From Mucilaginibacter sp. (GTDB lineage: Bacteria > Bacteroidota > Bacteroidia > Sphingobacteriales > Sphingobacteriaceae): a stretch of DNA of 8,178 nucleotides. How positions within the stretch are numbered: position 1 is the first letter of the stretch; every line of letters begins with the position of its first letter. Location of the stretch: NCBI GenBank assembly GCA_025934475.1, contig JAICXZ010000104.1, forward strand, positions 1 to 8,178, given 5' to 3'. Made by a program: the position numbers and the translations under genes. The notes under the pieces were generated by a model. It was not told the DNA's origin and searched no databases. It saw nothing but the letters and a program-made list of their open reading frames with translations. Shown here in pieces: positions 1-8,149 of this stretch.

Positions 1-3000
1 AGTTTTGATAATGATGTGAGCGATATGAGCGCCGAGGCATCAACCTTGCTGCTTTCCAATCATTCATATGGAGATGAAGCGGGGTGGGTGTATGACGATC
101 TTTACAGCCGCTGGGAATGGTTTGGGCTGCCCGGAGATACTGCCGATTACACTTTTGGTTTTTACGCCGAGCGCACCCAGCAGTGGGATCATATAGCCTA
201 CAATGCACCATATTATCTCATTGTTGAATCGGCAGGAAATGCGCGTGCAAGTACGGGGCCAGCGGTTGGCCAGGATTATTATGGCTATAAAAGCGCTACA
301 GACCAGACTTTCGTAGACAAGGGACCGCGCCCGGCCAATATCAGCAGCAACAATAAGTACGACTGTATCAGCACCACAGGTAATGCGAAGAACATCCTTA
401 CCATCGGCGCCATCAACCCGTTGCCTTATGGGCCCACAAGTGCACAAAGTATCGCGACCACTTATTTCAGCAGTTGGGGGCCAACGGATGATGGCCGGAT
501 AAAACCTGACCTGGTGGCCAACGGCCTCAATGTGTTATCATGTGGTGCCGGTAGTCCGGCAAGCTATATCACGCTGTCTGGTACATCGCAAGCGGCGCCT
601 AATGTTACCGGGTCGCTTTACCTGCTGCAGGAGTATTATGCCAAAAAGAATGGAGGCAAATTCATGCGGGCGGCAACACTGAAAGGCTTGGCCTGCCACA
701 CCGCTTTTGATGCGGGCAATCCAGGTCCGGATTATATCTATGGATGGGGGCTTTTAAATACAAAGGATGCCGCCCGGGCAATCACCAATAATGGCACAAC
801 GAGCATTATCAATGAAAAGACCCTAAGCCAGGGCCAGACTCAAACCTATAACGTAGTAGCTTCGGGCAGCGGACCCCTGGTCGCTACAATTTCCTGGACC
901 GACCCTCCTGGTGATACTACCGCCACCGGTGTGATTAACGACCGCACACCCAAACTGGTAAATGACCTTGACATCCGCATCAGCGATGGCAGCAATACTT
1001 ATTTTCCATGGGTGTTGGATCCCAATAATCCCTCCGCTGCCGCCACGCGGGGAGACAACATCCGCGATAACATAGAGCAGATTTACATTGCCGGTGCAGT
1101 TCCAGGCAAGGCCTATACGATTACCGTTTCGCATAAGGGTACCCTGAAATCAGGTTCACAGGATTATTCAATCATAGCGACGGGGGTGAACGGAGTAGCC
1201 TATTGTACCTCGGGGCCTTTGTCGAATGCGGATTCGCGCATAAATAATGTGACGTTATCGAATTTAAATAATACGCCGGCGGCGGGTTGCACCACTTATT
1301 CCAACTACACCAATCTGACTGTGCAGTTGGAGCAAAATAAGACTTACCCACTAAGCCTCACGCTGGGCACCTGTGGCGCAAATTTTGATAAAGCTGCCAA
1401 AGTATATATTGACTGGAACGGCGACGGTACTTTTCAATCTAACGAACTGGTAGCAACGAGCACTGTAATCAACGGAACCGGTACTTACACCACCAATATC
1501 ACAGTGCCGGGTACGGTAATCCCTGGCAATTTTAGCCTGATGCGGGTAGTTTTGTCAGAAACATCGGATACGTCGGTCATCAAGCCATGCGGCACTTATG
1601 CCAAAGGGGAAACACAGGATTACCGGGTGCAGTTTCTCCAAACCGCAATTGACGTTGGTGCAGTGGCTATAGTGAACCCGTCATCAAGCGGAAGCTGCTC
1701 GGGGCCAACGCCGGTTACGGTTACTTTAAAAAACTATGGCAGCCAGGCTGTAAGTTCCATACCAGTAACCGTGACAATCAAAGCGGCCAACGGCACAACT
1801 TCTACCTTCAATCAAACTTACACTGCAACACTTCAGCCAGCTGCCCAGGATAATCTTACATTTAATTCGCCGTTTAACATTACTCCGGGTGCAACCTATA
1901 TTATTGCTGCCACAACCCAATTACCCGCCGATCTTGTTCCGGGAAACAACCAGGTTGTTGATACGGTGGTGATAGCCAACTCCCCGGTTCCCACAGGACT
2001 GAGCGCCAGGTTTTGTAATACAAGTAATACTTATTTATTATCCGGTTCAGGTGATGGCGAATTGCTATGGTATCATAACAGTACCGATGCGGTTCCGTTT
2101 GCTTACGGCGCCCCTGTTACAACAGCGCAAGCGCCGGTTAGTAATACCTATTTTGCCGGCTTGAATGATTTTAGCGGCACAATTGGGCCAGCTTCTAAAT
2201 CTGCATTCTCAGCAGGGGGGTATAATCAATTTACGCCTGCTGTCAATGTGTTTACCCGGATCCCGGTGGTGATTCAAACAGCCAAGCTGTATATAGGCAA
2301 TTCGGGGGTGATAACGTTTAATGTCGCTGATTCTACGGGCAAGGTTGTATCGTCTGCGACAATCGATGCGGTTGCGACCAGCACAACCCCGCAACCCGGA
2401 GCGCAAGCCGATGATCCTAACGACCAGGGACAGGTTTACAACCTAAACTTGTTGCTGCCTGCACCGGGGCATTATTCCATTAGCGCAACTTACGATACCA
2501 GCGCAACCATCTACCGTAATAACGGCGGTGTATCGGGTTATCCATTCAAAATAGGAGATGTGTTCAGCATTACGGGTAATACGGCAACATCGGGTAGTGA
2601 TACAGCTTACTATAAAAACTTCTATTATTATTTCTACAATATAACCCTGTCGAGCCCCGGGTGTAACTCAGTTTCGAGAATTGCGGTGCCGGTTGATAAA
2701 CCGGGAATTACACAAAATGGCACAATCCTAACTTCAAGCTTCCCAACGGGTAACCAATGGTACCTGAATGGCGTGGCTATAAACGGCGCAACCAATCAAA
2801 ATTACTCGCCGGTCCAGAGCGGTAATTACCGGGTTGATGTAACGCTTGGCAATGGCTGTATCGCTCAGTCGGATAATTTTACCTATATCATCAATTCGCC
2901 AACTTCCGGTACGGATGAAATAGGCCTGACTTTGTTCCCAATTCCCGCTAACGGCCAGTTGCACGTTGTTTTTGCAGCAAAAGCCGCTGCCAGCATGAAG

Positions 3001-3171
3001 ATGTCACTCATTAACAGTGCTGGCCAAACTGATTACAACGCGGCCCAATCGATTCCTGTCGGTAACTTTAGTACGGTGATAGACGTAAGCCACATCGCAC
3101 CGGGAACCTATGTGTTAAAGGTGCTGCTCGATCAAAAAGTTTATGCACGAAAGGTGATTATTGATCGATAA
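1..3171 (+). CDS. Secreted S8 (subtilisin/KP-43-like) serine protease with T9SS C-terminal sorting domain, 5'-truncated by the window edge
   Basis: The frame is open from base 1 to a TAA at 3169-3171 (1056 residues, numbered here from base 1). The protein probably degrades extracellular proteins. Residues 1 to ~262 are the C-terminal part of a subtilase domain: the oxyanion Asn is Asn80 in ESAGN (238-240), DGRIKPDL lies near 165, and the nucleophile is Ser196 in SGTSQAAPN (586-588). The catalytic Asp and His, signal peptide and true start must lie upstream, so the GTG at 16 is only an internal codon. Next come a KP-43-type beta-barrel with WTDPPG and LVNDLDI (~267-396), a GEVED domain with YIDWNGDG and GETQDY (~400-546), a CARDB-like domain (~548-660), an Ig-like segment (~661-722), an unnamed beta-rich module (~725-890), a second Ig/PKD-like segment with QWYLNG (~900-963), and a T9SS type A sorting domain (~970-1056) containing LFPIPANG. 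Family assignment is firm; domain borders are approximate. No frameshift or internal stop is seen. Confidence 0.93.
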   Translation, partial: SFDNDVSDMSAEASTLLLSNHSYGDEAGWVYDDLYSRWEWFGLPGDTADYTFGFYAERTQQWDHIAYNAPYYLIVESAGNARASTGPAVGQDYYGYKSATDQTFVDKGPRPANISSNNKYDCISTTGNAKNILTIGAINPLPYGPTSAQSIATTYFSSWGPTDDGRIKPDLVANGLNVLSCGAGSPASYITLSGTSQAAPNVTGSLYLLQEYYAKKNGGKFMRAATLKGLACHTAFDAGNPGPDYIYGWGLLNTKDAARAITNNGTTSIINEKTLSQGQTQTYNVVASGSGPLVATISWTDPPGDTTATGVINDRTPKLVNDLDIRISDGSNTYFPWVLDPNNPSAAATRGDNIRDNIEQIYIAGAVPGKAYTITVSHKGTLKSGSQDYSIIATGVNGVAYCTSGPLSNADSRINNVTLSNLNNTPAAGCTTYSNYTNLTVQLEQNKTYPLSLTLGTCGANFDKAAKVYIDWNGDGTFQSNELVATSTVINGTGTYTTNITVPGTVIPGNFSLMRVVLSETSDTSVIKPCGTYAKGETQDYRVQFLQTAIDVGAVAIVNPSSSGSCSGPTPVTVTLKNYGSQAVSSIPVTVTIKAANGTTSTFNQTYTATLQPAAQDNLTFNSPFNITPGATYIIAATTQLPADLVPGNNQVVDTVVIANSPVPTGLSARFCNTSNTYLLSGSGDGELLWYHNSTDAVPFAYGAPVTTAQAPVSNTYFAGLNDFSGTIGPASKSAFSAGGYNQFTPAVNVFTRIPVVIQTAKLYIGNSGVITFNVADSTGKVVSSATIDAVATSTTPQPGAQADDPNDQGQVYNLNLLLPAPGHYSISATYDTSATIYRNNGGVSGYPFKIGDVFSITGNTATSGSDTAYYKNFYYYFYNITLSSPGCNSVSRIAVPVDKPGITQNGTILTSSFPTGNQWYLNGVAINGATNQNYSPVQSGNYRVDVTLGNGCIAQSDNFTYIINSPTSGTDEIGLTLFPIPANGQLHVVFAAKAAASMKMSLINSAGQTDYNAAQSIPVGNFSTVIDVSHIAPGTYVLKVLLDQKVYARKVIIDR

Positions 3172-3229
3172 AGCGCTTCGCGCAAATTCTAAACGCTAAA
3201 CTCTAAGACTTGCAAGTCCTAATCCCTAA
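3172..3229. other. Convergent intergenic spacer with two small inverted repeats, no clear terminator
   Basis: This 58-base spacer separates the stop of the protease (+) from the stop of a permease (-). It contains an 11-base inverted repeat at 3173-3183 (two GCGC arms around a 3-base loop, reading GCGCGAAGCGC on the minus strand) and a perfect 12-base palindrome at 3207-3218 (GACTTGCAAGTC). Neither has a long stem or a strong T-tract. On the minus strand the first hairpin is followed only by TTTAT. A weak bidirectional terminator is possible but not demonstrated. Confidence 0.35.
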
Positions 3230-3231
3230 TC
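3188..3231. repeat. Degenerate 7-bp tandem repeats in the convergent spacer
   Basis: Three 7-base units follow each other at 3188-3208 (TCTAAAC, GCTAAAC, TCTAAGA). After nine intervening bases come two identical units CCTAATC at 3218-3231, the second running into the stop codon of the minus-strand permease (complement of 3230-3232). The units share a CTAA core. The units were read directly; no function is known to me. Confidence 0.55.
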
Positions 3232-5644
3232 ACTCCATTTTCAAGCTCTTAACGGGATTTGCCAGCGCAGCTTTGATACTTTGGTAGCTCACCGTTATTA
3301 ACGTGATAAGGATTGCACCACCCGCTGTGATTGCAAATATCCACCATGAAATATCCGTACGATAGTGGTAATGCTGCAGCCATTTATTCATGAAATAATA
3401 AGCCACCGGGAAAGCTATAAACTGGGAAGCGACAACGAGCTTCAGAAAATCTTTCGATAGTATGCCCCAAAGATTGAAGACCGAAGCGCCAAGCACTTTC
3501 CGGATGCCTATTTCCCTGATGCGTTGTTCGGCAACGAAAGAAGCTAATCCAAATAAGCCGAGGCAGGAGATCAAAATGGCTAATCCTGCAAAAACAGCTG
3601 CTATTTTACCAATGTGTTCCTCAGCAGCGAACTTGGCCGCATACTCATCGTCGGCAAACTTGTATTCAAATGGCGCCGATGGTATCAACTTCTTGAAAAC
3701 AGCCTCGATTTTTGGCAGCGCTGCGCTTGCGCTTACATTGGGAGCGATCTTGATATTGATTTGGCTGGTGCCAACATGGCCCTTAATCATAAACAGGGTA
3801 GGCGTCATTTCCTCATAGGGCGATTCCATGATCATGTCCCTCACCACGCCGATGATCTTGTAATATTTCATCGGCTGATCCTGGAACTTCCAGCTCACGT
3901 CTTCGCCTACCGGATTTTTGAGACCCATATATTTGGCAGCCGATTCATTAATCACCATACCGTTCGAATCGGTCAGGAAATTCCTTGAAAAATCGCGCCC
4001 CTGCACAAATTGCCAGCCTATCGTTTTGCCATATTCAAAAGTAACAGGCAATGTGCCGAATGAATCGTTAAAATTAGGATTCTTGCCTTTCCACGTAAAG
4101 CCACCATTACCCGAGGCTATTTCTGTTACCTTGCCAAATGATTCGGACATTTCGGACACCACACCAGTGTTTTTTAGCTCTCTTCTCATCACGTCGTATT
4201 TGCCGTCAAAATCAGCATTCTTTTTCCCGATCATGATCAGGCCCTCGCGTGTATAGCCCACCGGCCTGTTCTTTGCCATTTGCACCTGCCGGTAAATAAT
4301 GATGGTGCAAACAATAAGCGCCACCGACACCGTGAATTGTGTTACCACTAAAACCTTGCGGGGTACGGATGCCAATCTGCCAACCCTAAACGTCCCTTTC
4401 AATACTTTAACCGGGTTGAATGAAGATAGATACAGAGCCGGATAACTACCGGATATGAGGGTAGTTATGAAAATGAACAAAATGCCTGCTCCCCAGAAAT
4501 AAAGGTTTTGATAAGGCATTTTTATTTCTTTCGCTGCAAGATCATTAAACCACGGCAAGCAAGCAATGACCAACACCATAGCCAGCACGAATGAGAGCAG
4601 GACAATCAGAAATGACTCGCTGTAAAACTGCCCGATCAACTGCCTGCGCATCGAACCAACGGCCTTGCGCACGCCTATTTCTTTGGCTCTTTTTTCTGAA
4701 CGTGCAGTGCTAAGGTTCATGAAATTGATGCAAGCTAGCAGCAACACAAATCCGCCAATAATGCTGATGATCCAAAGCATTTGCAGCGGACCGGTATCGG
4801 GCAGGCCGCGGTTATAGTTGTAAAGGTGCCAGTCGCTCATAGGCAGCAATAAGACCTTTGGATTCATTTTGGCCTCGTCCTTAAAGTTGCCAAGGTTTTT
4901 TAGCTCGGCATTCTTTATTTGATTTGATACTTTTTCAAATGTGGTATTGGGATTTATCTGTGCATAAATTTTCAGGAAATGATTTTGCCAATCTGTCATC
5001 GCTGTTTGCCGTATCCAGGGGTTGTTATCAAGCCAGAGATCGAAGGCGCCAATAAATTTTAGATTGTTGAATTGCGTGTTCATAGGCAGGTCCTCATAAA
5101 CGCCGGTAACCTTTACCACAGAATTGTTGTTGATCTTCATGACACGGTTTACCGGATCGGTATCGCCAAAAAATGCGCTTGCTGTGGATGCTGACAGCAG
5201 GATGGAGTGCGGGTCTTTCAAGCCGTTCCGGGAACCACGTATCATTTTCAACGTAAGCATTTCGGGGGCTTTTGGATCCATAAATAATCCCGTTCTTGAC
5301 AATTTCTTATCACCCGCTGACAAGATATCGTCCTCGTTCCAGGACGCGGGCACAATGTATTTAAAGTTGTTTTTGTAATTGGTTTCCAATTCAGTGATCA
5401 TGGGAAACTGGAGCGATGAGTTGACGCCTTGCCTGTCGCTGTTTGGGTCCTTCATGTGGGTCTCCACCTGAGCAATGTTGTCATAATTCTGGTGATATTG
5501 GTTGAACGATAATTCATCCCACACCCATAAGCCGATAAGCATGGCCACAGCCATACCCACGGCCAGTCCGCCTATGTTAATCATCGAGGAAATCCGGTTC
5601 TTAACTAAGTTACGCCACGCGATTTTCAAATAATTCTGTATCAT
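3230..5644 (-). CDS. ABC transporter permease, FtsX/MacB_PCD family, second gene of a tandem pair
   Basis: This 804-residue inner-membrane protein has the duplicated architecture of Bacteroidota FtsX-like permeases, whose usual length is about 800. The order is: TM1 (~21-43), a periplasmic MacB_PCD-like domain (~45-285), TM2-4 (~287-310, 343-366, 382-406), TM5 (~429-451), a second periplasmic domain (~455-678) and TM6-8 (~680-703, 732-752, 766-788). The FtsX signature after the first helix of each bundle occurs twice, as EIGVRKAVGS (322-331) and EIGIRKVLGA (711-720). The family works with a separate cytosolic ATPase in extrusion or transmembrane force transmission; no ATPase gene is in the window and the substrate is unknown. 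The start MIQNY aligns with MIKNY of the neighbouring paralogue and is not preceded by a Shine-Dalgarno sequence. It lies 94 bases downstream of that paralogue, on the same strand, probably in one transcript. The first 60 residues of the two proteins are identical at 45 positions. Confidence 0.93.
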   Translation of the reverse strand: MIQNYLKIAWRNLVKNRISSMINIGGLAVGMAVAMLIGLWVWDELSFNQYHQNYDNIAQVETHMKDPNSDRQGVNSSLQFPMITELETNYKNNFKYIVPASWNEDDILSAGDKKLSRTGLFMDPKAPEMLTLKMIRGSRNGLKDPHSILLSASTASAFFGDTDPVNRVMKINNNSVVKVTGVYEDLPMNTQFNNLKFIGAFDLWLDNNPWIRQTAMTDWQNHFLKIYAQINPNTTFEKVSNQIKNAELKNLGNFKDEAKMNPKVLLLPMSDWHLYNYNRGLPDTGPLQMLWIISIIGGFVLLLACINFMNLSTARSEKRAKEIGVRKAVGSMRRQLIGQFYSESFLIVLLSFVLAMVLVIACLPWFNDLAAKEIKMPYQNLYFWGAGILFIFITTLISGSYPALYLSSFNPVKVLKGTFRVGRLASVPRKVLVVTQFTVSVALIVCTIIIYRQVQMAKNRPVGYTREGLIMIGKKNADFDGKYDVMRRELKNTGVVSEMSESFGKVTEIASGNGGFTWKGKNPNFNDSFGTLPVTFEYGKTIGWQFVQGRDFSRNFLTDSNGMVINESAAKYMGLKNPVGEDVSWKFQDQPMKYYKIIGVVRDMIMESPYEEMTPTLFMIKGHVGTSQINIKIAPNVSASAALPKIEAVFKKLIPSAPFEYKFADDEYAAKFAAEEHIGKIAAVFAGLAILISCLGLFGLASFVAEQRIREIGIRKVLGASVFNLWGILSKDFLKLVVASQFIAFPVAYYFMNKWLQHYHYRTDISWWIFAITAGGAILITLITVSYQSIKAALANPVKSLKME

Positions 5645-5738
5645 AGCTTTAGTTTACTGGTTCACTTGCTCATTAGTTCATTGGTGCATACTTAACCTGC
5701 TACTGAAACCGCCACTGTCCCCAAGGACTCCTATGGAG
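5645..5738 (-). other. Spacer between the tandem permease genes
   Basis: These 94 bases lie between the stop of the first permease and the start of the second. The half next to the second gene is filled by octamer repeats (5647-5686). The rest (about 5690-5738) shows only four-base-pair stems, such as CTCC/GGAG near 5729-5739, without a T-tract, so I see no terminator. I also see no match to the Bacteroidota -7 element TAnnTTTG on the minus strand. The spacer therefore fits read-through transcription from the first gene, although an undetected promoter cannot be excluded. Confidence 0.4.
5647..5686. repeat. Five degenerate 8-bp tandem units immediately upstream of the second permease
   Basis: On the plus strand the units are CTTTAGTT, TACTGGTT, CACTTGCT, CATTAGTT and CATTGGTG, with consensus close to CATTRGTT (AACYAATG on the coding strand). 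The array ends two bases before the ATG (complement of 5642-5644), so it occupies the place where a ribosome binding site would be. A related array precedes the paralogous gene at 8123-8146. Confidence 0.6.
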
Positions 5739-8120
5739 CTACTCTGTTTTCAAGCTTTTCACCGGGTTCGCCAGTGCCGCTTTGATACTCTGGTAGCTTA
5801 CCGTTAGCATCGTGATCAGGATTGCGCCTATTGCGGTTATCAGGAATATCCACCAGGCGATGCCGGTATGATATTGGTAACTCTGAAGCCAGCGGTGCAT
5901 AAAATACCAGGCTATCGGAGAAGCCAAAATGAGTGAAATAACTACCAGCACGGCAAAATCCTTTGACAGCAACTGCCACAGGTTGAACACTGATGCGCCC
6001 AGCACTTTGCGCACGCCGATTTCCTTGATGCGTTGCTCAGCCATAAACGATGCCATGCCGAATAAACCAAGGCAGCTGATAAATATGGCCAGGCTGGTGA
6101 ATGTTATCCCAAGCTTGCCATAGCGCTCTTCGTTGCCAAATTTCTTGGCGTATTCCTGGTCGATGAAATGGTATTCAAATGGCTGTTCGGGATTATAGGT
6201 TTTGAATATCGAGCCGATCTTGTCCAAAGCTTCGGCGGCGCTCATTTTGGGATTGATCCTTACCAATGCGTAGCTGCTCGGATCTTTTGACAGGAAGTAA
6301 ACCGTCGGTTTCGCCTGTTCATATGGCGAACCAAAAATGATGTCTTTGGTAACGCCGACTATTTTATATTGCTTACCATAAAACGTAATGTAGTTCTGTG
6401 TCGGCTTTTTCATATTCATAAAATCTACCGCAGCCTGGTTAACGATCACCGAGCTGGAGTCAGATAAGAACGTTCTCGAAAAATCACGCCCTTCGCTGAA
6501 TTCCCAGCCTATAGTTTTGCCGTAATCCCAGGAAATATTGTTTTGCTGGAAGTCGGTACTCAGGTTGGGGTCTTTGCCGGGCCATTCAACAGCGCTGGTA
6601 CTGCCTGCGCTTTCCGTAGGCTGCGAGCCCGCCTCGGCCAGCTCGCTTACCGTGCCGGTACTAATGAGCGCATTTTTTACAGCATCAAAGTGTTTATGAA
6701 TTTCGGGGGTCATCATCGGCACGGCAACCAGGCCATCACGGGTGTAGCCAACCGGGCGGTTTTTAGCATATTCAATTTGCCGGTAGACTACGATTGTCCC
6801 AATGATCAATACAACAGAAACAGTGAATTGCAGAACTACTAAAACTTTACGCGGAATGGATGCCAGGCGGCCAACACGGAACGTGCCTTTGAGTACTTTA
6901 ACGGGTTTGAAGGATGACAGATAGAATGCAGGGTAGCTTCCTGTGATGAGACCTGTGATCAAAATAAAAGCCCCACTCACTATCCAGAACGTTGCACTTG
7001 GCCATGGCAACACCATTTGTTTATCAGCAACGCTGTTGAAGAATGACATACTAAGCTGGGCCAGCAGCAGTGCAATACCGAATGCCAGTAAAACACACAA
7101 TATCGATTCGCTGAAAAACTGGTAGATCAATTGCTGACGCATTGAACCAATAGCTTTTCGAATGCCCACCTCACGTGCACGTTTTTCGGAACGCGCCGTG
7201 CTCAGGTTCATAAAATTGATGCAGGCCAGCAGTAATACAAATACACCGATAATGCCGAACAGCCAGACATATTGTATTTTACCGCCGGTGTTTCTGCCGT
7301 CTTTGAACTCGCTATATAAATGCCATTTGCTCATCGGCTCAAGGAACAATGCCGGCTTCTTTTTTGCCAGAAATGCATTCACATGACGCAACTTTTCGTT
7401 CCTGATCTTTAACGACACTTTATCCAGATCGGCATTGTCGGCCAACTGAACGTAGAGTGATACAAAGTTTGGCCGCCAGGGCTCCTTCATCTTGCTCAAT
7501 TGGTTATCGGAAGCAAATCGGTCCCATGAGCCAACGAATGCCATATCCGCCAACGTTGAGTTTCGGGGCAGGTCCTGATAAACACCAGCTACCTTTAGGT
7601 TATCCTGGTTGTTCAGTTTTAATACCTTGAACATTGGATCCGAATCGCCAAAAAATGCTTTGGCGGTCGACTCTGATATCAAGATGGAAGAAGGGTCTTT
7701 CAGTGCATTCCGGTTACCCTTAAGCATATTTAAGGTAAACAGATCTGGCCCACCGGGTTCCATAAACGAGCCTTGTACGCTTATCTTTTTATCGCCAAGA
7801 GTCAGCATATTACTTCCAATACCCGTTGTCATAACCACCGACTTAAAGTCGCTGCCATAACTTTTGCGCAGTACATCAGCCAATGGATAGGGCACCTGCC
7901 ACCACGTTTGCACCTCTCCGTTGTTAGTCACGTTCTGGATCACTTGAGCGATGCGGTTATAATTCTTATGATTCCGATCAAATGATAATTCGTCATAGAT
8001 CCACAAGCCGATCAATATCACAACGGCCATGCCCACAGCCAATCCGCCGATGTTGATGATGGACGAAATCTTATTCTTAACAAGATTTCGCCAGGCCACT
8101 TTGATGTAATTCTTTATCAT
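5739..8120 (-). CDS. ABC transporter permease, FtsX/MacB_PCD family, first gene of a tandem pair
   Basis: This 793-residue protein is a paralogue of the downstream permease with the same layout: TM1 (~21-42), a periplasmic MacB_PCD-like domain (~44-282), TM2-4 (~283-305, 337-360, 377-401), TM5 (~425-446), a second periplasmic domain (~450-668) and TM6-8 (~669-692, 721-741, 755-777). The two FtsX signatures are EVGIRKAIGS (317-326) and EIGVRKVLGA (700-709). It should sit in the inner membrane and need an ATPase partner encoded elsewhere; the substrate cannot be told from sequence. The start at MIKNYIKVAW matches the conserved N-terminus of the paralogue. Upstream bases AACTAAAACC carry no Shine-Dalgarno sequence, as is common in Bacteroidota. 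Both genes end in ANPVKSLK plus two or three residues, typical of this family. The loops facing the periplasm differ from the paralogue much more than the membrane and cytoplasmic segments, which suggests different ligands or partners. The gene is intact. Confidence 0.93.
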   Translation of the reverse strand: MIKNYIKVAWRNLVKNKISSIINIGGLAVGMAVVILIGLWIYDELSFDRNHKNYNRIAQVIQNVTNNGEVQTWWQVPYPLADVLRKSYGSDFKSVVMTTGIGSNMLTLGDKKISVQGSFMEPGGPDLFTLNMLKGNRNALKDPSSILISESTAKAFFGDSDPMFKVLKLNNQDNLKVAGVYQDLPRNSTLADMAFVGSWDRFASDNQLSKMKEPWRPNFVSLYVQLADNADLDKVSLKIRNEKLRHVNAFLAKKKPALFLEPMSKWHLYSEFKDGRNTGGKIQYVWLFGIIGVFVLLLACINFMNLSTARSEKRAREVGIRKAIGSMRQQLIYQFFSESILCVLLAFGIALLLAQLSMSFFNSVADKQMVLPWPSATFWIVSGAFILITGLITGSYPAFYLSSFKPVKVLKGTFRVGRLASIPRKVLVVLQFTVSVVLIIGTIVVYRQIEYAKNRPVGYTRDGLVAVPMMTPEIHKHFDAVKNALISTGTVSELAEAGSQPTESAGSTSAVEWPGKDPNLSTDFQQNNISWDYGKTIGWEFSEGRDFSRTFLSDSSSVIVNQAAVDFMNMKKPTQNYITFYGKQYKIVGVTKDIIFGSPYEQAKPTVYFLSKDPSSYALVRINPKMSAAEALDKIGSIFKTYNPEQPFEYHFIDQEYAKKFGNEERYGKLGITFTSLAIFISCLGLFGMASFMAEQRIKEIGVRKVLGASVFNLWQLLSKDFAVLVVISLILASPIAWYFMHRWLQSYQYHTGIAWWIFLITAIGAILITMLTVSYQSIKAALANPVKSLKTE

Positions 8121-8122
8121 GG

Positions 8123-8146
8123 TTTTAGTTCATTGGTTCATTAGTT
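8123..8146. repeat. Three 8-bp tandem units immediately upstream of the first permease
   Basis: On the plus strand the units are TTTTAGTT, CATTGGTT and CATTAGTT. They match the octamer type found before the downstream paralogue (5647-5686). The array ends two bases before the start codon (complement of 8118-8120). Either the leader was duplicated together with the gene, or the same repeat type was acquired at both sites. Confidence 0.55.
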
Positions 8147-8149
8147 TTG

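Noticed and set aside
16..18. GTG as the start codon of the protease
   Set aside because: The frame is open upstream to base 1, and the subtilase domain is already in mid-fold with its Asp and His missing, so the gene must begin outside the window.
64..2964. Minus-strand reading frames inside the protease (for example 64-447, 823-1134, 2734-2964)
   Set aside because: They lie wholly inside a well-supported gene, show no domain or membrane pattern of their own, and have low-complexity, Cys/Arg-rich antisense-like composition.
5720..5745. Possible terminator between the permease genes
   Set aside because: Only four-base-pair stems (GTCC/GGAC and CTCC/GGAG) form and there is no T-tract, so read-through is more likely.
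5731..5979. 82-residue minus-strand frame overlapping the 3' end of the first permease
   Set aside because: It is an out-of-frame reading of the conserved permease C-terminus and has no independent support.
3462..7985. Plus-strand reading frames opposite the permeases, such as 3462-3818, 3614-3988, 6543-6842 and 7609-7860
   Set aside because: They are antisense shadows of conserved permease codons. Equivalent shadows appear at matching places in both paralogues (5124-5378 and 7609-7860) simply because the genes are homologous.
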